This document shows positions 27,093 through 36,046 of a stretch of 64,000 nucleotides of DNA, piece after piece. The number at the start of each line of letters is the position of its first letter. The first letter of the stretch is position 1. The stretch is from Neorhizobium tomejilense. Lineage in GTDB: Bacteria; Pseudomonadota; Alphaproteobacteria; Rhizobiales; Rhizobiaceae. Where the stretch lies: assembly GCA_002968845.1 (NCBI GenBank), contig PVBG01000029.1, positions 1 to 64,000 on the forward strand. The letters run 5' to 3'. The notes under the pieces were generated by a model that saw nothing but the letters and a program-made list of their open reading frames with translations, was not told the origin of the DNA and ran no database searches. The position numbers were made by a program, and so were the translations under genes.

Positions 27093-27534
27093 TTTTCAGA
27101 TGCCAACACGCTATCGCATAGCAATCTGGATCTATCTAGAAGTGCCTGCAATTACCTCGGCGCGTTTCCTGCGCCGTGCGCGAGGCAGCTTGCATCCGAC
27201 CGTTCAAAAAGTCGAGGGGAGGGAATCAACGTTGAGAAACTGGAGTTCAACATCGATGTCCAACCAGGCTGACGCTCTTCTGAGTTTTGACCTCCACCCG
27301 AAGCAGCGGCAGCGCCTGCCGACGTCGAGCACCTTAAACAGCCGCGCTTAGCGCTCCATTGCCACATCGGTATGCGCAGCGACGGGGCCGATAGGACCTC
27401 GGCAAGCGGCCAGACTTCTCCTTTGGTCCGTTCAACTGAGTGCGGCCCTAATCAGACTGGAAAATGCTGTAGGCAGGAACTAATCGTCCTGTGAAGACTT
27501 CTTCGTTGGCCTCAACGGCCGAAGAGGGGATGCA
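27093..27534. other. Intergenic stretch before the response regulators
   Basis: Overlapping open frames occur on both strands but none shows motifs, a good ribosome-binding site or normal composition. It should hold the promoter of the two receiver genes; I cannot point to a clear one. Confidence 0.35.
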
Positions 27535-27954
27535 ATGGCGCCTGATGACGTGAGCGCGACAGAAATTGAAGCGTGCGGCGCTCCTCGCGTTCTAATCGCT
27601 GAAGACGAGATCTTGGTTCGGCTCGATCTTGCCCAGAGCATTCGTGATTTGGGTTGGGAAGTTGTGGAAGTATCTTCGGCTGACGAAGCCATTGAGCTGC
27701 TGCGCCATCCTCTGCATTTCGATCTCCTGGTGACCGACATCCAGATGCCGGGCCAGAAGGACGGGCTGGATCTCGCCCGCCATGTGCGCGAGCAATTTCC
27801 CGACATGAAGATCGCGATCGTCTCTGGCGCAGCATATCTGGTTGAGCAATCTCAGGACCTCTGCCACCTTGTCATGAGCAAGCCTGCTTCGGATGCCGTT
27901 CAACGGCTGTTAGAGTTGATGAAAGCTACCGGCGATGGACCCCAGCTTCGCTGA
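27535..27954 (+). CDS. Single-domain response regulator (CheY-like receiver)
   Basis: A 139-residue receiver domain without output domain: VLIAEDEILVRLDLA (acidic pair EDE), LLVTDIQMPGQKDGLD (phospho-acceptor Asp in VTD, about residue 65), IAIVSGAA (Ser switch) and VMSKPAS (conserved Lys). All catalytic residues are present. GAGGGG lies 5 bp before the ATG. It overlaps the next receiver gene by 20 bp. Such stand-alone receivers commonly act in phosphorelays; no histidine kinase is adjacent. Confidence 0.9.
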   Translation: MAPDDVSATEIEACGAPRVLIAEDEILVRLDLAQSIRDLGWEVVEVSSADEAIELLRHPLHFDLLVTDIQMPGQKDGLDLARHVREQFPDMKIAIVSGAAYLVEQSQDLCHLVMSKPASDAVQRLLELMKATGDGPQLR

Positions 27955-28309
27955 AGCAATCTTACTGGTCGACAGTAATACGCCCCAGCGGACGGCGGTC
28001 GCGCAATATTTGCGCGAGTGTGGTTACCGTGTTCTCGAGGCAACAAGTGCCGATGAGGCTCGACAAGCGATCGCACATCATAAAGTGGATATCGTCGTGA
28101 CGGACGTTAGCCTCAAGGACGACAGCGGCTTCGCGGTGTCATCCTTTGTTCGAAAAGAACAGCCGGAGGCAAAGATCATCTTGACGCACACCGTAGAGAA
28201 GACCGCGGCTGTTGCCGGTGATCTATGCGAAGACGGGCCGCTTGACCATCCCTATCATCCCCAACTGTTAGTGGAACGGATTAAGCGCCTGGGCCGAAAA
28301 GGTTACTAG
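27935..28309 (+). CDS. Second single-domain response regulator with altered active site
   Basis: A 124-residue receiver. The strand-1 motif is LLVDSNTPQRTAV, so one acidic residue of the usual pair is replaced by Ser. The phospho-acceptor Asp is kept in DIVVTDVSLKDDSG. The switch residue is Thr in ILTHTV, and the usual KP is replaced by DHPYHP, so the conserved Lys is missing. This points to weak or unusual phosphorylation. It overlaps the upstream receiver gene by 20 bp, so translation is probably coupled. Confidence 0.85.
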   Translation: MDPSFAEAILLVDSNTPQRTAVAQYLRECGYRVLEATSADEARQAIAHHKVDIVVTDVSLKDDSGFAVSSFVRKEQPEAKIILTHTVEKTAAVAGDLCEDGPLDHPYHPQLLVERIKRLGRKGY

Positions 28310-28652
28310 CGGATCGGTATCTGTTCATCGGAGTGGGATTTCCTGGTTGACCTCAGGATGCTGCACCGCCTGGCCCGCATCGAAAGTCTCAGCCTAAATT
28401 CTCTCACAACGCGTAGCTTTGGTTTCAGCGCCACCTCACGCCAGCGTCGAGCCATTCAGTTGAAGGACATTCCTAGCTTAATAGTCCTATCGTAGAGTTT
28501 TCATCGGAATGGCTCGTTCCGGTTGCACCATCAACGGCCGTGATTTTAGCTGCCGGTGCGGGAACAGAGGCCGACCATTCCGTTCGACGGACGTGTGCTC
28601 GGCTACAGCCAGCTAAAAGCAAAGCGCGCGGGTGCAGATGGAGGAATATCGC
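28310..28652. other. Stretch with no recognised gene
   Basis: About 340 bp between the second receiver (rightward) and the I78 gene (leftward). Only short frames without motifs are present, and no terminator with a T-tract was found. Confidence 0.35.
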
Positions 28653-28952
28653 CTAGCCACAAGTCGCCCTGACGATCCGGCCCGTTGCTGGATCCGTCTC
28701 GATGGTCACGCGGTTCCCCCTGAAATCGTGAGTGACCATTTGGTCCGGCCTGATCTGACGGACAATGGTTGCACCCGTCAACCGCATAACTTCTTCATCA
28801 GTTAGCCTTGGCTTCCCCGCAAGTGCCTGAGCCGCCGTGGGCGCGCAGGTTCGTTGGGGCGGCACCGCCGATGCAGTCCTGCCGTTGCATGAGGGCAGGA
28901 CGGGAAGCAATCCAATGAAAAGAATGCCGAGAACCTGATGCGGTGTATTCAT
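28653..28952 (-). CDS. Peptidase inhibitor I78 family lipoprotein
   Basis: A 99-residue protein starting at ATG 28952. A lipoprotein signal (LGILFIGLLPVLPSC, lipobox LPSC) is followed by the I78 inhibitor fold: LTDEEVMRLTGATIVRQIRP, then THDFRGNRVTIETDPATGRI and a C-terminal RATCG. I78 proteins resemble Aspergillus elastase inhibitor and act on serine proteases, here presumably in the periplasm. A 5' in-frame extension to 29048 has no signal peptide and is rejected. It lies 300 bp from the M48 peptidase operon in the same direction. Confidence 0.8.
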   Translation of the reverse strand: MNTPHQVLGILFIGLLPVLPSCNGRTASAVPPQRTCAPTAAQALAGKPRLTDEEVMRLTGATIVRQIRPDQMVTHDFRGNRVTIETDPATGRIVRATCG

Positions 28953-29236
28953 TAAACGGTTCCTGGTTGGCATTGAACGAGAAGATATCGCAGCAGCCGC
29001 GAAAATTGTTGGCCCCGGCGCCAAAACTGTGGCGGAGCACTCTCTCATCCGTTTCGTGACAGACCTTGGTCCCTCTCTCCGTCAGGTTTCCGAGGCTGTG
29101 ATCCAAGGTCTTTGGTCGGAGTCTCGACTATCAGTCGTTAAGATTTACCGACTTCTCTAACTCAGGGGTCAGACGGGCATGAAAGGATGTCAGCCGGAGG
29201 TCCTGATGTCCCAACTGCATGTCCGGAGATATCTGT

Positions 29237-29518
29237 CTATGGGGTTTCGTGCCGGCCAATGATCGGTGAGGTGGGCGAGCCGGCTTTGGCTATCAAGGCG
29301 CCGTACGTGCATTGGACCGGGATAGGATCCTTCGGCCCGATAAAATAGACCTCCGGATGGAGATGTAGCCGCGCCTGCAAGCGGTCCAGCAGCCGCCTGC
29401 ACGCCGAAGCATTGATATCTTCTTCTCCGGTTAGCCTGCCGATCAAACGCATGAACCAGCTGTCATAGGCTGCAACATAGAGGAACCACCGCGGGGGGGC
29501 TGAAGCATCAGACGGCAT
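29237..29518 (-). CDS. Small hypothetical protein coupled to the M48 gene
   Basis: A 93-residue frame whose ATG (29518) lies inside the end of the M48 gene in another frame (11-bp overlap), suggesting translational coupling. It contains PRWFLYVAAYDSWFMRLIGR and LLDRLQARLHLHPEVYFIGP. No family is recognised. The C-terminus (KAGSPTSPIIGRHETP) looks unstructured and could be a shortened end. It is the third gene of the DUF4034/M48 unit. Confidence 0.5.
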   Translation of the reverse strand: MPSDASAPPRWFLYVAAYDSWFMRLIGRLTGEEDINASACRRLLDRLQARLHLHPEVYFIGPKDPIPVQCTYGALIAKAGSPTSPIIGRHETP

Positions 29519-31145
29519 ATCCCGGCAAAAGCCAGATGGCGCGCGCATGCTGAAAGAGGGGTTTGAGGGTGTTCTGCAGCAGAGTAAGTTCGGACGCATC
29601 CAACCCGTGGGGATGGAGGCCTTCGCATATCAGGCGTTCAGCATCTTCGCACGTCCATAACCGGTCGGCCGCCTGCCGATGGCGCTCTGCCGCCGCCTTG
29701 TCTCCCGCGCGCAAATGGAGTTCACACAATCGGCGATGGATCAGATATTCGCTGGAGGACGGGTTCTGGCCGATACGATACCAAAGGGAGATCGCCCTGT
29801 GGATATCGCCCACTTGCTCCAGATCGCCGACCTTTAGCTGCAGCAACGCCACATTTTCCGGCGAGTGGCGCAGCCCCTCTGCGATCGCCTGGGCTCGAAC
29901 GGTGCCTGCCGGATCGAATTTCTCTGCCAGTTTCGCCAGTTGCAGCCAGTCCTGCTCGTCAAACACCTGTTGTTCGCGGCGCTGCAGGAGCTTTAAGAAC
30001 TCCTGTTCCTGATGGGCATGCCACTCTTTCGCCTTCCGCCAGCCTTGCGCGGCGTTCTTTCGCCAATCGGCATCAAGCTGTGCGGCGACAAATTCCGCAT
30101 GCTTCCCCAGCCATTCCGCTGCAGCGGACGTTTCTTCGAGGCGCCAGGGTAGATGATCCGGCAAAGGCTCTGCCGGATTGAATCCAGTCGCCGCGATGCG
30201 CTCGGCAAAAACGGGATGCGTGCTATGGATATCCGGTTTCTGGCAGAGCCTTTCATGCAGCCAGACGGAAGCTTGGGCGCCGTCACGCGAACAGCTGTTC
30301 ACCGGCTCCGTCAAAAGCTGCGCAAACGGCTGAACCTGTGCGATGTCGTTCTTGCCGGCTTGCACAAATATGCCTGGCCAGAACCGATTGGTCATGGCGT
30401 TTTCCCGCAAGGCCAGGGCGACCTCTGCCTGAAATGCAATATCGTTGCCGCAAACCGCGATTGCTTGCGCATCGGCAACCATCTCGCAACGGCGCGAAAA
30501 TTCCAGCGTCTCGCGCATCAAACGAGGCACGTACCAGGACAAAAACAATCTGAGCGGCGCGGTGATCAGCCGGTGATTGCGTTCGTGTAATTTGCCAAGT
30601 GCCGCCCAGCGCTGGCGGGCCATATAGGCCCAACGCGCAAAATGGCCGTGCAGCCGTGAAATATGGGCATATTCATGGGCGATGACGGCTGCTGCCTGCT
30701 TTCCCGTCAACAAGGCAAGAAGCGGTAAGCCGAGCACCAGAACATGCTTCCGCTGACCCGTACGGGACCCCACCTGATAGATGGATGCATTAAGCTCGGC
30801 ATTGACATAAACGGCCGTGAAGGTCGGTGCCTGGCAGGCAAGCCGCAGCCGCTCAAGCTCGTCGGAAAGGGCTGGGACCTTGCCGGGTTCCAGTAATATT
30901 CCGTCCGAAATCGGTGGCGGCGGTACCGCCGTATACGTGCGCAGGACCATCAGCCCGTAAAAGACCCATGACAGCGTCGGCAAGGCGAAAACCACCAGCA
31001 GAAGCCGCGAAGGCACCAGCAGCAAAAGCAAAAGAGGCGACACGACCAGCGTGAAGCCGCAGGCGACCAAACAAATGTCACCAAAGGCTAGCCAGGCCAA
31101 AGCTCGCCATCTTCCTTCACGCGGCGACTGGACGGAACTGGCCAT
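29508..31145 (-). CDS. M48-family membrane metallopeptidase with C-terminal TPR-like region
   Basis: About 545 residues. Two hydrophobic helices near the N-terminus (VACGFTLVVSPLLLLLLVPS and the following LLLVVFALPTLSWVFYGLMV) precede the peptidase domain with the zinc motif HEYAH (AAAVIAHEYAHISRLHGHFA) and the third-ligand region EMVADAQAIAVCG. The last 200 residues are helical and repeat-like (LLQLKVGDLEQVGDIHRAIS, LHLRAGDKAAAERHRQAADR). ATG 31145 is preferred because it lies 7 bp after the DUF4034 stop; ATG 31193 would overlap. A decayed copy of its 3' part is at 35193-35428. Confidence 0.8.
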   Translation of the reverse strand: MASSVQSPREGRWRALAWLAFGDICLVACGFTLVVSPLLLLLLVPSRLLLVVFALPTLSWVFYGLMVLRTYTAVPPPPISDGILLEPGKVPALSDELERLRLACQAPTFTAVYVNAELNASIYQVGSRTGQRKHVLVLGLPLLALLTGKQAAAVIAHEYAHISRLHGHFARWAYMARQRWAALGKLHERNHRLITAPLRLFLSWYVPRLMRETLEFSRRCEMVADAQAIAVCGNDIAFQAEVALALRENAMTNRFWPGIFVQAGKNDIAQVQPFAQLLTEPVNSCSRDGAQASVWLHERLCQKPDIHSTHPVFAERIAATGFNPAEPLPDHLPWRLEETSAAAEWLGKHAEFVAAQLDADWRKNAAQGWRKAKEWHAHQEQEFLKLLQRREQQVFDEQDWLQLAKLAEKFDPAGTVRAQAIAEGLRHSPENVALLQLKVGDLEQVGDIHRAISLWYRIGQNPSSSEYLIHRRLCELHLRAGDKAAAERHRQAADRLWTCEDAERLICEGLHPHGLDASELTLLQNTLKPLFQHARAIWLLPGYAV

Positions 31146-31152
31146 GGCTCGC

Positions 31153-33189
31153 TTATTTCGGCGGAAGATGTTCGCTTGAAAGCTTCTTGCCAAGGATGAA
31201 GGCTCTCAACGCCCGCCCTGCCATTTGCCATCCCGTCGATCCATAGACTTGCCTTTCCATCCAATCCAATGACGAATGGTCGGGGAAGAGTTCCTTGTAA
31301 CGGTCGAACCATTGCATGGCGATAAACTCGCTTTTGGGAACGCCGTCACCGTATTTATATGCCAAGACGACCTCGCCATAAGCCTCTCCGGCAATGTGGT
31401 CGTCATGGTGGGCAATAAGAGATTTCATATAGGCGACGGCCTGCTGCTTTTCTTCCTCGGTTCCATGCCGGCGCTCGACGCTCGCTAGGCGGATGAGGGA
31501 CATATCCATGCCGCCCTCCATGGCGCCGCGGTAATATCCGTGGACGCGTTCGAAATTCGCCCTGACCGACAGATCGAGGTTGTGAACATTTTCCAGCCGC
31601 CAGGCATAATTATAGAGTGCAACCGGCTCGCCTTCCTCGACAGCGCGCTCAAGCCATTGTCCGGCTTCGTCACTGTCAACCAGCTGCGGGTCGGTATCAG
31701 GCCGGTACCCCCTTGTAATGTCATACATGCTTGCCGCCGCGGAGTAGACGCGTCTCTCGGCAAAAGCGCGGGTGAGATAAGCCGACTCTTTTTGGAATCC
31801 ACCATCCCAAATCATCCGGCAAGCATGCATCGGGGTAAATCCATCGGGCTCATAAAGCGGTTCGAGCTGGGCCGCGCGGTCGATCAATCGCGTGGCAATG
31901 GCCGGATCCGCTTTGATGCCCCACATGCCGAACTGCCAGGCAAACGCCGCGACAGTCAGCATGGTCGGCTCATCAAAGCGGCGGGCAGCGGTTTGCAACA
32001 CGTTTGCGAAGGCACCCTCGTGATCTTCAAGATGCTTGATCAGCATCAGATTGGCAAAGTCCCGGAATGGACCATCAATGGCCGGATAGGTTCCCGGGGC
32101 CTTGCAATACCGAATGGATTCGACGTGGCGCTGGTGGGCCAGCTCATCGTTTTTGAGAGAATAGTGAGTAAAATTGGCGTACTTCCCAAGGGAAATGAAA
32201 CGCAGGCGATCTGGTAGATCCCGCGCCAGCCAACTCGTGAAGATCTTCTGGCGATCGGCGATTTCGCGCGTATCGCCAGGCTCCGGATAATCGGGAATAG
32301 TCAAGGCGTCCTGTACACCGGGCCATCGGACAGAGTTGCGTTCCTGCTCATTCAGCGCAGAGCATAACGGGCCGTTGGCGAATTTGTAGACCTCGCCTTC
32401 GTCACCACCCCATCGCGGGCTCAAATATTGAGCATAAGCTGCGAGGATATCGGGCCATCGGGGCTTGAGCGAAAGGCAGTAGCGCAGCCAGTAATAGCCC
32501 GGATTTTTGGCATCTCGCTGTTGCAGGGGTGGAAGAGAAGCGGGGAACGTCGCGGTTACAAAGCCTGGTGGCTTTATTCCGTACCTCGCAAGCTGGGCAC
32601 AGGCTGCGTCGTAGAGATCCGGTTCGAACTCGTCGGGCCGCATGGTTTTCTGGATGGGCAAGCCACGAAACAGTGCATCGACAAATTTTGGCTGACCCAG
32701 ATATTGGCTCATCTGCATCATGGTCTCGGCAGCGAGAGCCGGCCGCTCGGAAAGAGCCATTGCCTCCAACAGATGTTCGGCTGCAGTTACGCAGGCCATG
32801 TTGGCGGCAAGCCATTGGTCGCTTGCCACGTCTGATGCCCAGGCTGCCGTCCGGATGTCGCAGGCGCGGCGAAAATAATAATGACCAATGATTTGCCTTG
32901 CATGGTAGGAGGCCGGATAAGCCCGGCTCCATTCATGCAGCAGTTCAAGCCTGAGGGCGGCGTTGACGCTGGCGAAATCGAACACGCCGGCATCGGTTGC
33001 CAGATAGGCGTAGCGGTCATCCGCTAGTTCGGCAGACTGCCACCAAGCCGCCTCAAGCGCTGCCAATATGCGCTCGACTTCGTCAAAACGCCGGGCAAGC
33101 ATCGCCTTTCGCAGCTCTTCCCGCTGGCGGAACCGCTCCCATTGCGGACCGTCGAGTGGCAGGGGAGGTGAGCTTAATGTGGTTTGCAT
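31153..33189 (-). CDS. DUF4034-domain protein with Sel1-like repeats
   Basis: A 678-residue, mostly helical protein. The DUF4034 hallmark is present: LLHEWSRAYPASYHARQIIG, then YYFRRACDIR and YAQYLSPRWGGDEGEVYKFA. The C-terminal part has Sel1-like units (AGQWLERAVEEGEPVALYNY, VVLAYKYGDGVPKS). No signal peptide is seen with the start at ATG 33189, which has AAGGA 7 bp upstream; the 54-residue in-frame extension is rejected. It is the first gene of an operon with the M48 peptidase 7 bp downstream. Function unknown; such proteins are found with proteases and effectors, which is suggestive only. Confidence 0.7.
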   Translation of the reverse strand: MQTTLSSPPLPLDGPQWERFRQREELRKAMLARRFDEVERILAALEAAWWQSAELADDRYAYLATDAGVFDFASVNAALRLELLHEWSRAYPASYHARQIIGHYYFRRACDIRTAAWASDVASDQWLAANMACVTAAEHLLEAMALSERPALAAETMMQMSQYLGQPKFVDALFRGLPIQKTMRPDEFEPDLYDAACAQLARYGIKPPGFVTATFPASLPPLQQRDAKNPGYYWLRYCLSLKPRWPDILAAYAQYLSPRWGGDEGEVYKFANGPLCSALNEQERNSVRWPGVQDALTIPDYPEPGDTREIADRQKIFTSWLARDLPDRLRFISLGKYANFTHYSLKNDELAHQRHVESIRYCKAPGTYPAIDGPFRDFANLMLIKHLEDHEGAFANVLQTAARRFDEPTMLTVAAFAWQFGMWGIKADPAIATRLIDRAAQLEPLYEPDGFTPMHACRMIWDGGFQKESAYLTRAFAERRVYSAAASMYDITRGYRPDTDPQLVDSDEAGQWLERAVEEGEPVALYNYAWRLENVHNLDLSVRANFERVHGYYRGAMEGGMDMSLIRLASVERRHGTEEEKQQAVAYMKSLIAHHDDHIAGEAYGEVVLAYKYGDGVPKSEFIAMQWFDRYKELFPDHSSLDWMERQVYGSTGWQMAGRALRAFILGKKLSSEHLPPK

Positions 33190-33453
33190 GGGTGAATCCT
33201 TGGAGATTGTCCGGCCAGTTGCTGCATCCTTGTGGATACTTGCATCGCCTTCGCCTGCAATTCCTCGTTGGTGTAGGCAAGGGGAGGCGTCGCAATGGGA
33301 ATGATAGACAAGGCGAGAAGGGATTTCATTTTTTATCTTATTATTGAACAAAAACAGGCAAACAAAGCAGTTTTAGGCGAAAGCCCCGGGATTGAAAAGA
33401 TGATATCAGCTTACAAAGCGAAAACTTGCGCAACATAAAACACGAGGGTTAGT

Positions 33454-34383
33454 ATGAGGGTATTTTCTGTCGTTCCAACGACCATATTCGGAGTTGTGGC
33501 AATCGCAGTTCTGAGCATCGCGTTCGGCTCGTGGTACACGATCGATCAGGGCGAGCGCGGCGTCATTTTGCGATACGGAGCCATTGCCGGAACGGCGGAG
33601 CCGGGCCTTGGGTTTAAATTGCCCGTGATCGATACGGTGGTGCGCATATCAGTCCAGTCGAAAGCGGCGGTCTACGACGAGATGGAAGCCTATAGCCGCG
33701 ATCAGCAGCCGGCGACCGTGAAGCTCTCAGTGAACTACCGCATCCCCGTCGATAGGGTCGCTACAGTCTACGAACAGTATGGTTCGGAGGAGGGCCTGCT
33801 GGGGCGACTCATCGAGCGCCGGGTCTTTGAAGAAACGAAGACTGTGTTTGGACGCTTCAACGCAGTCACCGCCATCCAGGAGCGCGGCAGGCTCAATCAG
33901 GAAATTGCCATGGCGATCCAGGAGGGTGTTCAGGGGCCAGTCACCATCGAGAGCGTGCAGATCGAGAATATCGACTTCTCCGATTCCTACGAGGCCAGCA
34001 TCGAGCAGCGCATGCTGGCTGAGGTAGAAGTCCAGAAACTGCGGCAGAATGCGGAGCGGGAAAAGGTGCAGGCCGAGATCACCGTTACCCAAGCCAACGC
34101 CAGTGCTGATGCGCGCCGTGCAGACGCTCAGGCGCAGGCTGACGCAGTGCGTCTGCAGGCACAGGCGGACGCGGAAGCGATCAGATTGCGCGGCGATGCT
34201 GAGGCTCTCGCCATTAAGGCGCGCGGCGATGCCCTGCGCAACAATCCGGGCCTCGTTTCCCTCACCCAGGCCGAGAGATGGGACGGGCGTCTGCCAACTA
34301 CGATGTTGCCGAACGGCGCGCTGCCGATGATCGACCTGCGCAATCCGGGCCTCCGGGAAGTTGAACAGAGCGAGGCCCAATGA
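33454..34383 (+). CDS. SPFH/band 7 (prohibitin-like) membrane protein
   Basis: A 309-residue protein with one N-terminal transmembrane helix (FGVVAIAVLSIAFGSWYTI), then the SPFH domain (DQGERGVILRYGAIAGTAEP, VKLSVNYRIPVDRV) and an Ala/Gln/Asp-rich coiled coil (about residues 195-265). It ends with a PNGALPMIDLR segment. Such proteins scaffold membrane microdomains and often restrain membrane proteases. It is divergent from the DUF4034/M48 operon, 264 bp away, a meaningful pairing with a membrane peptidase. AGGG precedes the ATG. Confidence 0.88.
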   Translation: MRVFSVVPTTIFGVVAIAVLSIAFGSWYTIDQGERGVILRYGAIAGTAEPGLGFKLPVIDTVVRISVQSKAAVYDEMEAYSRDQQPATVKLSVNYRIPVDRVATVYEQYGSEEGLLGRLIERRVFEETKTVFGRFNAVTAIQERGRLNQEIAMAIQEGVQGPVTIESVQIENIDFSDSYEASIEQRMLAEVEVQKLRQNAEREKVQAEITVTQANASADARRADAQAQADAVRLQAQADAEAIRLRGDAEALAIKARGDALRNNPGLVSLTQAERWDGRLPTTMLPNGALPMIDLRNPGLREVEQSEAQ

Positions 34384-34742
34384 CCGCACCGCGGGCATGA
34401 GGTGCCAGGAGCAGCAGCTCAGAGTCGATCTGTTCAGGCGTCGCAGGAAAGGCGCGCGTGGCGATGACCGTGTGTTCCCACGTCGGTCTCTACTTCGATG
34501 GTACGGAATGCGTCGTAATTGCCTACAAGCACGGCGAGGACGGTAGACGCTCGGACTCCGATCAGCTTCCTCTGCGTGCGGGACCTCGAACTGGCGCAAC
34601 GGGCGTCCAACATCGCGTGCCAAATCTCGACAAGCTGACGGGGAAGCGCAGGACCGCGCCTGACATGCGGCCGACATCTTGAACGCTGATACTAGCGTCA
34701 TTGATTCTGCCTGCTCCAGAGAGCTAATTGCTACAAGGTGAG
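34384..34742. other. Stretch with no recognised gene
   Basis: A 75-codon plus frame (34458-34682) starts with a plausible SHVGLYFDGTECVVIAYKHG segment but then becomes Arg/Pro-rich without motif. It could be a broken small gene. No ribosome-binding site supports it. Confidence 0.3.
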
Positions 34743-35085
34743 ATGAACGTGATGATCAACGGCCTTTTTGACGAGCCGGTCTACGCGGGGAGCGGTCGTT
34801 ATCTAGTCGAGGATTGGGTGCGCCCACGACGCGCTCGACTATATGGAGGCTAGGTCCTTCGATGAGGACGATGTATTCGCTAAGGTGACTTGGCAGGCGT
34901 TGAGCAGATGCCTGGAAGGCCAACTCCCAGTCAGCGAGGCGCGCGAAACATTCTGCCGGATGCTGAGAAAGAAAGGCCTGCTGATCGAACCCGAACGGCG
35001 CCAAACAATGGGCGGTACTGAGAGAGGGATGTCGCCTTGCCAGAGCGGAGGGCCTCCCGGCTCTGGTCAGCCGCAGCGGGCGTAA
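34743..35085 (+). pseudogene. Frameshifted DUF982-family gene
   Basis: The first frame gives MINGLFDEPVYAGSGRYLVE, then runs into a stop. The next frame resumes with AHDALDYMEARSFDEDDVFA, then KVTWQALSRCLEGQLPVSEA and FCRMLRKKGLL. Joined, these form a typical rhizobial DUF982 protein of about 90 residues with a one-base shift near 34815-34825. The remainder to 35085 is a non-family tail. DUF982 genes are common on rhizobial plasmids. A sequencing error cannot be excluded. Confidence 0.6.
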
Positions 35086-35192
35086 ACGGCGCCTTTAAAC
35101 ATGCGCGAGACGCAGTACAAGATCGCGCACCAAGGCTTTTGTCACAGAGTGGTAAACAGCGACTGAACGTCTGGAGCAGCAGCGGCCATGCA

Positions 35193-35428
35193 GCCGCCTT
35201 GTCTCCTGCACCCGAATGGAGTTCACATAATCGGCGAGGGATCCGATATCACTGGCGAACGGGTTCTCGCCGGTGCGATGCCAAAGAGAGACCGCGGATC
35301 CCGCAGGCTTGCTCCAGATCGGCGACCTTTAGCTGCAGCAACGCCACATATTCGGGCGAGTGGCAGTCCGTGTGCGATCGCCTCGGCTCGAAGGGTACCT
35401 GTCGGCCCCAATTTCTCTGCCAGTTTCG
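35193..35428 (-). pseudogene. Decayed second copy of the 3' part of the M48 gene
   Basis: The DNA aligns collinearly with 29692-29936 inside the M48 gene: GCCGCCTTGTCTCC, GGAGTTCACA, CGGGTTCT, CTTTAGCTGCAGCAACGCCA and AATTTCTCTGCCAGTTTCG occur in the same order. The minus-strand translation keeps VALLQLKVADLEQ versus VALLQLKVGDLEQ in the intact gene. Small deletions break the frame. Both copies have the same orientation and lie about 5.5 kb apart on either side of the DUF4034-SPFH genes. Confidence 0.75.
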
Positions 35429-35481
35429 ATTTGAAGCTTCCGGACGAGCTGAACCAGAGCCACCCGCCTTCGCTTTTCTGA

Positions 35482-35967
35482 TCATCGAGCAGCGTTGCCT
35501 CTGGCGAAGGCGTGAAATGCCTCCCCCCTCAGAACGCGTACTTCTTCGTCCGACGAAGCCTCGATACCGATTCGATCGTAGAAGGTTTTCGCACCGAGAT
35601 TCGTTCTATCGACAGATAACCTGAGATAGCAGGCTCCTCTTGCCGACGCCTTCTCTGCCACAACACGCAGAAGCGACTGGGCGACGCCTTGGCCGCGGAA
35701 CTGCGACCGGACGAATAGATCCTGAATGTAAACCCCAGGCCTGCCCATCCATGAGGAGAAGATGGGAAAGAATAGGCACAATCCGGCGAACTGGCCCCCG
35801 GCCTCCGCGAGCACAACCTCGAATGACGGATGATCTCCAAATCCGTGTTCGCGAATATCTTCAATGGTAGATACAAATCGGCCGGCATCCTCGCCTTCAC
35901 GTGCAAAGGCTCCCAATGCGCCATGGATCGTCTCGGCATCCCCTAAAACGGCAGTCCTGATGTTCAT
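35482..35967 (-). CDS. GNAT-family N-acetyltransferase
   Basis: A 161-residue GCN5-related acetyltransferase: GVYIQDLFVRSQFRGQGVAQ carries the acetyl-CoA-binding R-x-x-G-x-G/A motif, followed by ACYLRLSVDRTNLGAKTFYD typical of spermidine/spermine acetyltransferase-like members. Start ATG 35967 has GGAG 6 bp upstream. The acceptor is unknown. Confidence 0.88.
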   Translation of the reverse strand: MNIRTAVLGDAETIHGALGAFAREGEDAGRFVSTIEDIREHGFGDHPSFEVVLAEAGGQFAGLCLFFPIFSSWMGRPGVYIQDLFVRSQFRGQGVAQSLLRVVAEKASARGACYLRLSVDRTNLGAKTFYDRIGIEASSDEEVRVLRGEAFHAFARGNAAR

Positions 35968-36046
35968 TAAATCTCCTTTTCTTACGCTCACGACGAATGA
36001 TCAAGTCGACACCAGGAAGCCCATTTTAAAAGACGGCATTCAGTTT

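Noticed and set aside
28953-29236. Plus-strand stretch with a helical-looking short frame near 28980-29160
   Set aside because: No start codon with a ribosome-binding site and no family; too short to support.
31153-33351. 54-residue N-terminal extension of the DUF4034 protein up to 33351
   Set aside because: The extension has no domain or signal; ATG 33189 has a ribosome-binding site at normal distance.
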